This document shows, piece after piece, positions 36,990-46,145 of a stretch of 64,000 nucleotides of DNA. Both the position numbers and the translations under genes were made by a program. Each line of letters begins with the position of its first letter. Position 1 is the first letter of the stretch. The notes under the pieces are model-generated. The model had not been told where the DNA came from. It saw nothing but the letters and a program-made list of their open reading frames with translations, and ran no database searches. Source of the stretch: Microcella alkalica (GTDB lineage Bacteria > Actinomycetota > Actinomycetes > Actinomycetales > Microbacteriaceae); the NCBI RefSeq assembly GCF_014137945.1, contig NZ_JACGWX010000001.1, positions 248,001 to 312,000 on the forward strand, in the 5' to 3' direction.

Positions 36990-39900
36990 TCAGCGCAGGT
37001 CGCGGATGCGTCGCGCGAGGTCGCGCGCGTTCTGCAGACGCCGCTCGTACCGGGCGGCGATCGCGACGACGATGACGCCGGCGAGCCCGAGCCACAGCCA
37101 CCACTCGACGGAGCGGCCGATGTCCTCCAGGAGCGGCCAGCTCTGCACGATCAGGTGGACGAGCAGGACGATCGCGCCTATGAGCAGGGGCGCCTGCAGG
37201 CGGCGGATCGCGCCCCCGACGGCGACGGCGGTGGCGACGACACCCAAGGCGACGACGCGCCAGAGAGCGGGGTCCTGATCGACGGCGACGAGCGAGGGCA
37301 CGAGGAGGAGGACGAGACCGGGGGTGAGCCACACGGCGCTGCGGGCGGGCTCGTCCCGCTCGAGGCGGAGCGTGCCGATCGCGAGGAGCGCGAGCGCGAT
37401 CGGGAGGCTCACGAGCTCCACGGGGTCGACCGCGCCGCCCGCACCGAGGATGCCCGCCGCGAGCGCTCCGAGACCCGTTGACCCCGCCGACACCATGTCG
37501 CGCTCACGCCGCTCCGGCGCGAGCCAGGCTCCGACGGCGACGGCCGCGAGCACGATCACGAGGAGGATCCCGCGCATCTGCTCCGCGATCGGAAGGCCGC
37601 CCGCGCCGGCTGAGGCGGCCAGGTCGACGGACTGGACCACGGCGAGCACCCCCAGCACGACGAGCGCGGCCGACGAGAGGCTCGAGGCCAGCCCGGGAAT
37701 GCGCGCGTCGAACTCACGGGCGCGCCACGAGACGGCAAGGGCGACGACGCTCGCGATCACGCCGACCGCGAGGGCTCGAAGGAGCGAGTCCTCCGCGCTC
37801 GCCAGCGCGAGGGGAGCGCCGGCGAGCAGCGCGGCGAGGGCGATGAGCGGTGCGACCGCACGGCTCGGCGCCCTCTCGTCGCCGCGTCGGACGACGGCGA
37901 GACGCGCCGCGACCAGGAGCACGATGCCGGCGACGGGCAGGACGAACGGCTCCGGTGCGGTCTCTCCGGTGGCCTCCAGCTGGGTCCAGAGCGCGAGCGA
38001 ACCGAGCGCCAGAGCGCCCCAGCCCAGGTGGCGGCGGCGCGAGCGCGACCCGACGAGCCCATCCCGGTCGATCGCCAGTAGCAGGAGGAGCATCGCGCCC
38101 GCCAGCAGCAGGAGCGCCCCGTCGCCACCGGCGAGCGCTGCCGTCGAGCCGCTCGCGGCCGAGCCGAGCACCACGATCGCGCCGAGAGCCGAGGTGACGG
38201 AGTCCGTCACCGCTCGACGCCGGGAGTCGGGCGCCCGGAGCGCGTGCGCGGCGAGGCTCGTCGTCGCGACGACGATGAGCGCGAGCAGCGCGACGGCTCC
38301 GCTCACGTCGGATGGCACCGAGCTCGGGGTCGCGTCGAGCAGCGTCGCGCCGGCGAGGACGACCGCGAGGCCGGGGATCAGCCCCGCGGAGATGAGCCCC
38401 TCCAGGTGACGGTCGTCGGGAGAGGCCGCCGAGTCGTGGGCGCCGCGCCGCGATCGGACGAGGACGATCACGAGAGCGCCGAGGCCGATGGTGGCCGCGA
38501 GCGCCGCACCGAGGGCAGGGGCGCGCAGGTCGAGCGCGGCGAGCGCGCCCAGCAGGACGGCGACCGCGGAGGCAGCCCGACGCTCCGTGCGGTGCATCCG
38601 ACCGAGCTGGGCCGCCAGGAGGACGATGCCCGACAGGGCGAGGGCGAGGGCGGAGGGCGCGATCGTCGGCGACGATCCATCGCCGACGGTCGTGCCGTCG
38701 AGGAGCCCCGCTCGTGCGACGTCGTCGGCGAGTGGGATGCTCGCGAGGATGACGATCGCCGAGGCGGTCGCGACGGCGATCGCGGTGACGACCGGATGAG
38801 CCGGGAGCGACCGGCAGATGGCGACTGCGGTGACGGCGACCGCCGTGCCGATGATCCATCCGCCTGTGACGGCGGGCGCGACCAGCAGCACGAGCACGGC
38901 GGAGCCCACGGCGAGCGGCGCCAGGAGCGCCTGCACGGCGCGGCGATCGTCGGGAGAGTCGATCCGCCCGGAGGCGTGGAGGAGCAGGCTCGCGCCGATC
39001 GCGAGAACGGAGAGGACGACGACGATCGCGATCCACGTCCCGAGCAGCGGCACGGCGGCGACCGCGAGGACGCCGACGACGGCCGTCAGCGCGCGTGCCC
39101 GCGCGCGGAGGACGCCGCGCGCCGCCCAGCCGGCGACGACGAAGCCGAGTGCCAGGAGCAGGCCCGCGAGCGCGGCCGGGATGACCGGCTCGGGGTCGAC
39201 GATCGTGCTCGTGGTCAGCGTGCCGAGCGACGACGTCGGGGCGAGCGCCGCCTCCGCCGCGGCGCCGAGACCGACGATCGCCGCGACTCCCGCGAGTGCG
39301 GCGGCGAGCGCGGCGGCCGTGATCAGAGCGGTGCGCAGCGCGACGGTGCCGGGGGAGGGCTCTCGTCGCGCGACGCCGAGCTCCAGGACGACGGCGATGG
39401 CCGTCGCGACCAGGAGCGGCAGCCACACGGCCGTATCACCCGCGGGGAGTCGTGCGGCGCCGATCGCCGACCCCGCAACCGCGGCGAGGACCGCGAGCGC
39501 GCCCGTGGCCGCGGCGAGCCACCGCTCGAGCGCGTGCCCGGCGTCGGCGACTCGGGCGACCAGTGCCGCGTGGGCCAGGGCGACGAGGGCGAGCGCGATG
39601 CTCAGCACGAGCGTCGCGGTCGCATCGTCGAGCCCGAGAGTGATCGCGCTCCCCGCGACCGTGCCGAGGCCGATCGCCGTCAGCACGGCGATGAGCCGCG
39701 CGCCGCGGGCGATCCCGGGCGTCTCGCGGCTCGTCAGCACCGGGTGCGCGAGCGCGGCCGCCGCTCCGACGATGCCGCCGACGGCGGTGCTCGCCCCGGC
39801 GAGGATCGTCGACCCCCACTGCGCGTCGAGTGGCGCGGCGAGGTGGGTCGCGAGCATGGCCGCGCCGAGCGGCACGAGCAGTGCGGCGCCGAGGGCAGGA

Positions 39901-40685
39901 GAGTGCAGGCGCCCGAGCCGCGACCACGCGACGCACACGAGCCCGACGACGACGAGCGCCGCCCCCCAGTAGGCGAGCTCCGGCTGCGCACCGATGCCGA
40001 GCGGTTCATTCTCGCGCAGGGCCCACGCGTCGAGGACGAGCACGACGGTCCCGAGAGTTGCGAGACCCTCGGCGGTGGCGCTGAGCCCGCGCCGCGAGAG
40101 GGCGGCCGCGGCCGCGAGGGTCGCGAGGGTCCCCGCGGCGACGATGAGCATCCGCACCGTCTGGCCGTAGGTGAGGAACGCGTACACGAGCCCGAAGACC
40201 GCGAAGACCGACAGGAGGCTGATGCCGATGATGATGAGCGCGATCTGGATGCTCGAGCGCCCCGATCGCGGAGAGGCAGGGGATGACGCGGCGGGCAGCG
40301 CGGACTGCGAGGGCGGCGCGGCGGCGGTCGCCGCGTGAGCGAGCGTCGCGGCTGCGACGCCCACCGGCGCGCTGGCGGCGGTCGCGGCGGCCGCGCCCTC
40401 GCGCCGGATGCGCCCGATGAGGGCGACCCGGGCATCCAGGAGATCGGCGGCCTGCTGCGAGACGCGCGCGAGCTCGATCGCGGACGGCTGAGTGAGGTCG
40501 AGTCCGCAGCGGGCGCAGCGTGCTGCGCGCAGGGGCGTGAGGCAGACGGGGCACACCGAGGTCGAGCGCAGCTCGAGCGGCGACCGAGGGAAGGCCACGG
40601 GGCCGGCGAGGGCGACGTCGGCGGCGGTCGAGGCGCCACTGCTCTCGGGGTCGGCGGGCGGGCTGAGGGGCGGCACGACGCTCAT
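36990..40685 (-). CDS. Large zinc-ribbon polytopic membrane protein, SCO7613 C-terminal-domain type
   Basis: 1,231 residues. A Pro/Ala-rich N-terminus holds a zinc ribbon (Cys45, 48, 57, 60: CPVCLTPLRAARCARC). A helical cytoplasmic stretch follows (about 70-100), then more than 25 hydrophobic segments from about residue 145 to 1210 with no catalytic motif, and a short basic tail (RYERRLQNARDLARRIRDLR). This layout matches actinobacterial proteins named after SCO7613. Function unknown. The start is the ATG of MSVVPPLSPP, 7 nt after TAGGTT, so it is probably leaderless. It is divergent from the ECF sigma gene. Confidence 0.8.
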   Translation of the reverse strand: MSVVPPLSPPADPESSGASTAADVALAGPVAFPRSPLELRSTSVCPVCLTPLRAARCARCGLDLTQPSAIELARVSQQAADLLDARVALIGRIRREGAAAATAASAPVGVAAATLAHAATAAAPPSQSALPAASSPASPRSGRSSIQIALIIIGISLLSVFAVFGLVYAFLTYGQTVRMLIVAAGTLATLAAAAALSRRGLSATAEGLATLGTVVLVLDAWALRENEPLGIGAQPELAYWGAALVVVGLVCVAWSRLGRLHSPALGAALLVPLGAAMLATHLAAPLDAQWGSTILAGASTAVGGIVGAAAALAHPVLTSRETPGIARGARLIAVLTAIGLGTVAGSAITLGLDDATATLVLSIALALVALAHAALVARVADAGHALERWLAAATGALAVLAAVAGSAIGAARLPAGDTAVWLPLLVATAIAVVLELGVARREPSPGTVALRTALITAAALAAALAGVAAIVGLGAAAEAALAPTSSLGTLTTSTIVDPEPVIPAALAGLLLALGFVVAGWAARGVLRARARALTAVVGVLAVAAVPLLGTWIAIVVVLSVLAIGASLLLHASGRIDSPDDRRAVQALLAPLAVGSAVLVLLVAPAVTGGWIIGTAVAVTAVAICRSLPAHPVVTAIAVATASAIVILASIPLADDVARAGLLDGTTVGDGSSPTIAPSALALALSGIVLLAAQLGRMHRTERRAASAVAVLLGALAALDLRAPALGAALAATIGLGALVIVLVRSRRGAHDSAASPDDRHLEGLISAGLIPGLAVVLAGATLLDATPSSVPSDVSGAVALLALIVVATTSLAAHALRAPDSRRRAVTDSVTSALGAIVVLGSAASGSTAALAGGDGALLLLAGAMLLLLLAIDRDGLVGSRSRRRHLGWGALALGSLALWTQLEATGETAPEPFVLPVAGIVLLVAARLAVVRRGDERAPSRAVAPLIALAALLAGAPLALASAEDSLLRALAVGVIASVVALAVSWRAREFDARIPGLASSLSSAALVVLGVLAVVQSVDLAASAGAGGLPIAEQMRGILLVIVLAAVAVGAWLAPERRERDMVSAGSTGLGALAAGILGAGGAVDPVELVSLPIALALLAIGTLRLERDEPARSAVWLTPGLVLLLVPSLVAVDQDPALWRVVALGVVATAVAVGGAIRRLQAPLLIGAIVLLVHLIVQSWPLLEDIGRSVEWWLWLGLAGVIVVAIAARYERRLQNARDLARRIRDLR

Positions 40686-40692
40686 GCGGCAC

Positions 40693-40698
40693 AACCTA
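40693..40698 (-). promoter_or_regulatory. -10 box TAGGTT for the SCO7613-type gene
   Basis: TAGGTT on the minus strand, 7-nt spacer, ATG at 40685. Divergent from the sigma-factor gene, which has a weaker CAGACT box 6 nt before its own ATG (40788-40793). Confidence 0.5.
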
Positions 40699-40799
40699 TC
40701 GGCCGGTGCTCGCCGCAGCGCGTCTCCGCGCGCGTCAGGTGTGCGAACACGCGCCGCCGGGTGCGGTGAGGACGAGCCGCGGCGCGGCAGACTGTCGCC

Positions 40800-41327
40800 A
40801 TGCCGCCCGTGACGCCCGACGAGTTCGCGGCCGTCTACGCCCGGCACCTGCCCGCCGTGAGCGCGTACCTCGCCCGACGCGTCGAGCGCGACGCCGTCGA
40901 CGACCTCGCCGCGGACGTTTTCGCAGTCGCCTGGCGCAAGCGCGAGACGGTCACCGAGGGCGAGGAGCTCCCGTGGCTCTACCGGATCGCCTCGTACATG
41001 GTCGCGAATCACCGCCGTCGCCACGTCGCCCGCGCGAACGCTCTCGCGATCCTGGCGGCCCCCGACTCCGCGCCGAGCACGGAGGACATCGTCCTCGGCG
41101 ACCTCGCCCTCGCCCGCGCGTGGGAGGAGCTCCGCCCGCGCGACCGCGAGGTGCTCGCCCTCGCCGTGCTGGAGGACATCCCGGTGAGCGCGATCGCCGT
41201 CGCCCTGGCGATCACGCCCAACGCGGTGAGCGTGCGCCTGCACCGAGCGAAGAAGGCGCTCGCCGAAGCGCTCGAGCGCGCCAGGGCGCGCGACGCGGGG
41301 GATGCCCCCGCCGCCGGCCGCGACTGA
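40800..41327 (+). CDS. ECF-type RNA polymerase sigma factor
   Basis: 175 residues. Region 2 is YARHLPAVSAYLARRVERDA, then VDDLAADVFAVAWRKR (about 14-50). Region 4 is LRPRDREVLALAVLEDIPVSAIAVALAITPNAVSVRLHRAKKAL (about 105-150). There is no C-terminal extension. The next gene encodes a single-pass protein with a short cytoplasmic N-terminus, as expected for an anti-sigma or sensor partner. CAGACT lies 6 nt before the ATG. Confidence 0.9.
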   Translation: MPPVTPDEFAAVYARHLPAVSAYLARRVERDAVDDLAADVFAVAWRKRETVTEGEELPWLYRIASYMVANHRRRHVARANALAILAAPDSAPSTEDIVLGDLALARAWEELRPRDREVLALAVLEDIPVSAIAVALAITPNAVSVRLHRAKKALAEALERARARDAGDAPAAGRD

Positions 41328-41403
41328 TCGCCCCGACCGGCCCTGCGCGAACCGATCCACGATCGCGCTGAAAGATCCGCCCGCGCGCCGACATATACCG
41401 GGT

Positions 41404-42972
41404 ATGAGCAGCGAACAGCACGACGACGCAGCCGCCCGCCTCCGCCGGGCGATCGACCACGGCGACGTCCCGGTCCTCTCCTCCGACATCGTCACGGGAG
41501 CCCCGGGCCGCCGCGCCCCTCGCCTCATCAACCACGGCCGGGTCAGTCGCGCCGCCGGTGGCGCCGTTCTCGCGGTCGCCGCCGTCACGGCCGGGTCGCT
41601 CGTGATCGCCCAGCCGTTCACGTCGCGCGCTCCCCTCTTCACGGCCGCAGCCGGTTCTGCCGAGCAGTCGGCGTTCGGCGCCGCCGCCGAGTCGAGCGAC
41701 ATGCGCATCGGCATCTGGAAGCAGTACGAGTACGTCGCCGGCGACGGTCTCTCGACCGCCGGCGGATCGGGCGCCGTCTACGCCCTCGAACGCAGCGGCA
41801 CGCCCGAGGCGACGCTCGACGACCTCGCCGGCGTCTTCGACCTCGTGGGCGACGCGATGCGCTCGAGCTACTACGACGACAGCTACCCCTCGTACGTCGT
41901 CGGCCCGGAGGATGGCTCGGCGCCTGCGCTCACGATCACGTGGGCGGGCACGGCGAGCTGGTGGTACAGCGACCCGTCAGGGAGCGGGTGGACGACGTGC
42001 GCGTCGCCGGGCGACGCCGGCTCGTCCGACTCCTCCGACGGCGGCGCCGCCGAGGCTCCCGCCGATGAACCGCTGCCCGAGATCGCGCCCGACGTCTGCG
42101 AGCCTGTGCCGCCCGCCGATGGCGACATGCCGAGCGAGGCCGAGGCGCGCGACGAGGCCGCCGCGATCCTGACCGCGACCGGCCTCGATGTCGACGCGGC
42201 GGACATCCGTATCACCGCCGACGCGTGGCAGACCGTCGCGAGCGCCAACCTCGTGGTCGACGGCGTCGCCACCGCGCTCGACTGGGCTGTCGCGTGGGGG
42301 CCCGGCGGCGAGATCGCGTGGGCCTACGGGCACGCGGCGGACGTCGTGAGCAAGGGGACCTTCGGCACGGTGTCGGAGCGCGACGCCGTCCCGCGCCTCG
42401 CCGACGGCCGCTGGTTCGGAGCCGCCGGCCCCGAGTTCCAGGGCGCAGTCCGCATCGCCGAGATGTCGGCCGACGGCGTCATCGAGCAGCGGATGTCCGG
42501 CACCGACGGCGATGGAGCCACCGGATCGAGCGGCACGGCCGTCGACCCCGGCATCGAGCCCGCGCCGGCTCCGACCCAGCCCGCGCCGGCTCCGACCGAC
42601 CCCGCCGCGCCCGCCGAGCCCGAGCCCATCCAGCCGAGCCCGATCGATCCGATCGCGCCCGAGCCGACCGAGCCGACCGAGCCCGCCCCCGTCGAGCCGT
42701 CCCCGGTCGACCCGAGCGAGCCCCCCGTCGTGGAGCCCGAGCCGCTGCCCGAGCCGACCCCGGAGATCGAGGTCGTCACTCTCGACGAGGCTCGGTCGAC
42801 GCTCCTGCTCATGTGGGACTCCGAGGGCGACGCCTGGCTCGTGCCCGGCTACGCCTTCCAGCAGTCCGAGGGCTGGTGGAGCTCGGTCGCCTCGCTCGTG
42901 GACGGCGTGATCGCCCTTCCCGAGCCGGTCGAGTACCGCATCGAGCCGATGCCGCTCCCCGCGGAGGAGTAG
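41404..42972 (+). CDS. Single-pass membrane protein with Pro-rich segment, probable partner of the ECF sigma factor
   Basis: 522 residues. A cytoplasmic N-terminus (1-49) is followed by one membrane helix (about 50-70) and a large extracytoplasmic part. That part has two similar-looking domains flanking a Pro/Ala/Glu-rich segment (about 380-455) with repeated PAPAPT and EPTEPT units. The N-terminus is too short for a clear zinc anti-sigma domain and has no HxxxCxxC. Its place 76 nt after the sigma gene suggests a regulatory partner. No enzymatic motif is seen. The C-terminal WDSEGDAWLVPGYAFQQSEG resembles putative sensor domains of such proteins. Confidence 0.65.
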   Translation: MSSEQHDDAAARLRRAIDHGDVPVLSSDIVTGAPGRRAPRLINHGRVSRAAGGAVLAVAAVTAGSLVIAQPFTSRAPLFTAAAGSAEQSAFGAAAESSDMRIGIWKQYEYVAGDGLSTAGGSGAVYALERSGTPEATLDDLAGVFDLVGDAMRSSYYDDSYPSYVVGPEDGSAPALTITWAGTASWWYSDPSGSGWTTCASPGDAGSSDSSDGGAAEAPADEPLPEIAPDVCEPVPPADGDMPSEAEARDEAAAILTATGLDVDAADIRITADAWQTVASANLVVDGVATALDWAVAWGPGGEIAWAYGHAADVVSKGTFGTVSERDAVPRLADGRWFGAAGPEFQGAVRIAEMSADGVIEQRMSGTDGDGATGSSGTAVDPGIEPAPAPTQPAPAPTDPAAPAEPEPIQPSPIDPIAPEPTEPTEPAPVEPSPVDPSEPPVVEPEPLPEPTPEIEVVTLDEARSTLLLMWDSEGDAWLVPGYAFQQSEGWWSSVASLVDGVIALPEPVEYRIEPMPLPAEE

Positions 42973-43066
42973 CGGTTCGCGGTGCCTCCGGCGGCGTGGG
43001 CGCAGCTCGCCCGGCGGGCGAGCCCGCGCGTCAGCTGCGAGCGATGCGGCGCAACCAGCGATACAG

Positions 43067-43137
43067 AGGGGATGACGGGAATCGAACCCGCACCATCAGT
43101 TTGGAAGACTGAGGCTCTACCATTGAGCTACATCCCC
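43067..43137 (-). tRNA. tRNA-Gly (anticodon TCC)
   Basis: 71 nt. Reading the minus strand: acceptor arms GGGGATG and CATCCCC, D-arm GCTC/GAGC, anticodon stem TCAGT/ACTGA with loop CTTCCAA (TCC), and T-arm GCGGG-TTCGATT-CCCGT. CCA is not encoded. A possible -10 (TACGCT, minus strand at 43068 + about 100) lies upstream. Confidence 0.95.
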
Positions 43138-43217
43138 ACGAGGCCGAACGGGCCGCGTGCGAGAGCCAGCGTAACGCATCATCACGAGCGCTCGGCGGCA
43201 GTGCCGCAAGGCTCGGC

Positions 43218-43223
43218 TAGACT
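43218..43223 (+). promoter_or_regulatory. -10 box TAGACT upstream of tRNA-Pro
   Basis: TAGACT about 63 nt before the tRNA-Pro 5' end, in a GC-rich context. No good -35 is visible. The same promoter could also carry transcription through the tRNA into tig. Confidence 0.35.
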
Positions 43224-43286
43224 TACCGAGGCCGTTTTGCAGAGACCTCGTGTCTTCCGCCCAACTGGTCGATGGTCGCCAGTCAT

Positions 43287-43364
43287 CGGGGCGTAGCTCA
43301 GCTTGGCTAGAGCGCCCGCTTTGGGAGCGGGAGGCCGCAGGTTCAAATCCTGTCGCCCCGACCA
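43287..43364 (+). tRNA. tRNA-Pro (anticodon TGG), CCA encoded
   Basis: 78 nt including the encoded CCA. Acceptor arms CGGGGCG/CGCCCCG, anticodon stem CCCGC/GCGGG around loop TTTGGGA (TGG), T-arm GCAGG-TTCAAAT-CCTGT. It ends 37 nt before the trigger-factor start, so both may share a transcript. Confidence 0.96.
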
Positions 43365-43387
43365 GACCCATCAGCCCCGAAAACCTC

Positions 43388-43393
43388 AGGAGA
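43388..43393 (+). promoter_or_regulatory. Ribosome binding site deciding the TTG start of tig
   Basis: AGGAGA with an 8-nt spacer to TTG at 43402. No ATG or GTG in frame lies at a usable distance, and the protein then begins with the conserved [13 protein letters not shown]. Confidence 0.8.
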
Positions 43394-43401
43394 ATCCCCA
43401 A

Positions 43402-44760
43402 TTGGTCCAGTCCACGGTTGAGAAGCTCAGCGCCACGCGCGTCAAGATCGCCATCACGGTGACGCCCGACGAGCTCAAGCCCAGCATCGATCACGCGTAC
43501 AAGCACATCGCCCAGTCGGTGAACATCCCGGGCTTCCGCAAGGGCAAGGTGCCTCCGCCCATCATCGACCAGCGCGTCGGCCGCGGCGAGGTCATCAACC
43601 ACGCGGTGAGCGAGGGCCTCGACAAGTTCTTCAGAGACGCGGTGCAGGAGCAGAAGCTCCGCACGCTCGGACGCCCGTCGGCCGACGTCACCGAGTGGCC
43701 GAGCGAGAAGGACTTCTCCGGCGACCTCAAGGTCGAGATCGAGGTGGATGTCCGTCCCGAGTTCGAGATCCCGGCGTACGAGGGCGTCGAGATCACGGTC
43801 GACGCGGCCGAGGTCTCCGATGAGGAGGTCCAGTCGGAGCTCCAAAGCCTGCGCGGCCGCTTCGGCACGCTCGTGACCGTCGACCGCCCCGCGACGACGG
43901 GCGACTTCGTGCAGATCGACCTCGTCGCGACCGTCGGCGGCTCGACCGTCGACACCGCGACCTCGATCTCCTACGAGGTCGGCTCGGGCGAGCTCATCGA
44001 GGGCATCGACGAGGCGCTCGACTCGCTCAGCGCGGGCGAGACCACGACCTTCGAGTCGGTGCTGCTCGGCGGAGACCACGAGGGCGAGACGGCCCACATC
44101 GAGGTCACCCTCCAGTCGGTGAAGGAGCGCGAGCTCCCCGAGGCCGACGACGACTTCGCGCAGATCGCGAGCCAGTTCGACACGATCGGCGAGCTGACCG
44201 ACGACATCCGCGAGCAGGTCAAGCGTCAGAAGGCGTTCGGCCAGGGCGCTCAGGCCCGCGACCTTCTCCTCGAGAAGCTGCTCGAGCAGGTCGAGATCCC
44301 TGTGCCCGAGGCTCTCGTCGAGACCGAGGTGCGCCGCCACCTCGAGAACGAGAACCGCCTCGAGGACGACGAGCACCGCGCCGAGGTCACCGAGTCGACC
44401 GAGAAGACGTTCACGAGCCAGATCTTCCTCGACGCCCTCGCAGAGAAGGAGGAGGTCAAGGTCAGCCAGCAGGAGCTCACTCAGTACCTCATCCAGGGCG
44501 CCGCGCAGTACAACATGGAGCCGGGCGAGTTCATCAAGGTCCTCGACCAGAACGGCCAGATCCCGCAGATGGTCGGTGAGGTTGCCCGCTCGAAGGCGCT
44601 CTCGATCGCCCTCAGCAAGGCGAAGGTCGTCGACAGCAGCGGCGAGACCGTCGACCTGTCGGCGTTCACGGCCGCCGCGACGGCTCCCGTCGCCGACTCG
44701 GTCGTCACCGACGACGAGGACGACCACGAGGGTCACGACCACGAGGGCCGCGACCACTAG
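43402..44760 (+). CDS. tig: Trigger factor, TTG start
   Basis: 452 residues. The ribosome-binding domain has the signature [20 protein letters not shown] (about 45-64), followed by the FKBP-type PPIase domain (about 160-245: [16 protein letters not shown]) and the C-terminal chaperone arms. It binds the ribosome exit tunnel and folds nascent chains. The C-terminal tail is rich in Asp and His ([16 protein letters not shown]), which may bind metal ions. The TTG start is set by AGGAGA. It lies upstream of clpP1-clpP2, a common arrangement. A strong terminator follows. Confidence 0.95.
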   Translation: MVQSTVEKLSATRVKIAITVTPDELKPSIDHAYKHIAQSVNIPGFRKGKVPPPIIDQRVGRGEVINHAVSEGLDKFFRDAVQEQKLRTLGRPSADVTEWPSEKDFSGDLKVEIEVDVRPEFEIPAYEGVEITVDAAEVSDEEVQSELQSLRGRFGTLVTVDRPATTGDFVQIDLVATVGGSTVDTATSISYEVGSGELIEGIDEALDSLSAGETTTFESVLLGGDHEGETAHIEVTLQSVKERELPEADDDFAQIASQFDTIGELTDDIREQVKRQKAFGQGAQARDLLLEKLLEQVEIPVPEALVETEVRRHLENENRLEDDEHRAEVTESTEKTFTSQIFLDALAEKEEVKVSQQELTQYLIQGAAQYNMEPGEFIKVLDQNGQIPQMVGEVARSKALSIALSKAKVVDSSGETVDLSAFTAAATAPVADSVVTDDEDDHEGHDHEGRDH

Positions 44761-44779
44761 TCGAACCCGCAGTCACGCC

Positions 44780-44812
44780 GACGGGCCCGGAGCATCTCGC
44801 TCCGGGCCCGTC
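44780..44812. terminator. Terminator between tig and the GNAT gene
   Basis: Perfect 14-bp arms GACGGGCCCGGAGC and GCTCCGGGCCCGTC with a 5-nt loop, between convergent genes. Confidence 0.85.
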
Positions 44813-44819
44813 GTCCGTC

Positions 44820-45419
44820 TCACCCGAGCCGCTGGCCGAGGATGAGCCCGCCGTCGTCCTCGACGGCGACCTCCGTCAATCCGAGGTGCCGGTAGAACCC
44901 CATCGCCCGGGCGTTCGATGCGTCAACCCCGAGGTGTACGCCGGTCGCGCCGCGCTGCTCGAGGCGCTCGAGGAGCCGCTCGATGAGCATCCGCCCGATG
45001 CCCTGCCCCTGCGTGCGGGGCTGGAGGTTCACGTGGAAGTGGGCGGGGAACGGCCCGGTGATCGTCGGCGGCGTGCGATCGGGGCGGTGGATGCTCCGCA
45101 CGAGCTCCGCGTCGGCCTCCCGCCGCTCCACCCCGAGCCGGTACCGCTCGCGCCGCGCGGGCCACCACTCGCCCTCGCACCACTCCTCGAAGTCGGATGT
45201 CGACGCGACCCCCACGAGGTAGCCGACGACCCCCGCGTCGTCCTCGTCGACCTCGCGCATGGCCGGGTCGTGCACGGCCTGCGGCCCCGCCCAGTGGTGC
45301 CCGAGGAGGTCCGGGTCGTCGTGCCGCGCCGTGGCATCCGAGCCCGCGTCGCCGGTCTGCAGGCACACGCGGTAGAGGGCCGGGAGGTCGGCGGGGGAGG
45401 GCTGCCGGAATCGCATCAC
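44820..45419 (-). CDS. GNAT-family N-acetyltransferase
   Basis: About 199 residues. The acetyl-CoA motif is QPRTQGQGIGRMLIERLLERLEQRG (motif A), with a C-terminal AMGFYRHLGLTEV. The N-terminus (QPSPADLPALYRVCLQTGDAG) resembles GNATs with a long N-terminal arm. Substrate unknown. GTG at 45419 lies 6 nt after TACCGT (leaderless pattern); the next codon is an ATG at 45416, which is the alternative. Confidence 0.85.
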   Translation of the reverse strand: MMRFRQPSPADLPALYRVCLQTGDAGSDATARHDDPDLLGHHWAGPQAVHDPAMREVDEDDAGVVGYLVGVASTSDFEEWCEGEWWPARRERYRLGVERREADAELVRSIHRPDRTPPTITGPFPAHFHVNLQPRTQGQGIGRMLIERLLERLEQRGATGVHLGVDASNARAMGFYRHLGLTEVAVEDDGGLILGQRLG

Positions 45420-45425
45420 GGGGCC

Positions 45426-45431
45426 ACGGTA
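45426..45431 (-). promoter_or_regulatory. -10 box TACCGT for the GNAT gene
   Basis: TACCGT, spacer GGCCCC (6 nt), then GTG-ATG. The spacing favours the GTG as the leaderless start. Confidence 0.45.
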
Positions 45432-45531
45432 GCGACCCGCGCGACGCGTGCTCTGCCCACGGCGAACACGGCCGGGCTCGCGGGTTGGCTTCTGTAGATT
45501 CGAACCACGAGACGAACAGGAGCTCAACCCC

Positions 45532-46116
45532 ATGGCCGAACCGGCAATGCCCACCAGCGTTTTCGATCGACTCCTCAAAGACCGGATCATCTGGCTCGGT
45601 TCCGAGGTGCGCGACGACAACGCCAACGAGATCGCGGCGAAGCTGCTGCTCCTCGCTGCGGAGGACCCGCACAAGGACATCTACCTGTACATCAACTCGC
45701 CTGGCGGCTCGATCACGGCGGGCATGGCGATCTACGACACCATGCAGTTCGTGCCGAACGACATCGTCACGGTCGGCATCGGTATGGCGGCCTCGATGGG
45801 CCAGCTTCTGCTGACGGCCGGGACGAAGGGCAAGCGCTACATCACGCCCAACGCGCGCGTGCTGCTGCACCAGCCCCACGGCGGCTTCGGCGGCACGGCG
45901 AGCGACATCCAGACGCAGGCCCAGCTGATCTCCGACATGAAGCAGCGTCTCGCGGCCATCACCGCCGAGGCGACGGGCAAGTCAGTCGAGCAGGTCAACG
46001 CCGACGGCGACCGTGACCGCTGGTTCAACGCCGAGGAGGCCCTCGCGTACGGCTTCGTCGACCACATCCGCTCCTCGGCCACCGACATCGTCGGCGGCGG
46101 CGGAACCCAGGCCTAG
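45532..46116 (+). CDS. clpP1: ATP-dependent Clp protease proteolytic subunit ClpP1
   Basis: 194 residues. The catalytic triad is intact: Ser88 in GMAASMGQ, His113 in LLHQPHGG, and Asp in the DRDRWF region (about 160-165). In actinobacteria ClpP1 and ClpP2 form a mixed 14-mer. The ATG has AGGAG 9 nt upstream. TAGATT at 45495-45500 is a likely -10. clpP2 follows 29 nt downstream. Confidence 0.95.
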   Translation: MAEPAMPTSVFDRLLKDRIIWLGSEVRDDNANEIAAKLLLLAAEDPHKDIYLYINSPGGSITAGMAIYDTMQFVPNDIVTVGIGMAASMGQLLLTAGTKGKRYITPNARVLLHQPHGGFGGTASDIQTQAQLISDMKQRLAAITAEATGKSVEQVNADGDRDRWFNAEEALAYGFVDHIRSSATDIVGGGGTQA

Positions 46117-46145
46117 GCATCCGCGAGTACGAGAGAGAGACCCCA

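Noticed and set aside
38244-40286. Plus-strand frame of Arg/Asp/Glu-rich sequence inside the large membrane protein gene
   Set aside because: Antisense shadow of hydrophobic Ala/Leu/Val codons.
42540-42770. Pro-rich repetitive stretch as a DNA repeat or CRISPR-like array
   Set aside because: The repeats follow the reading frame of the membrane protein (PAPAPT/EPTEP units) with variable unit lengths. They are protein-level low complexity.
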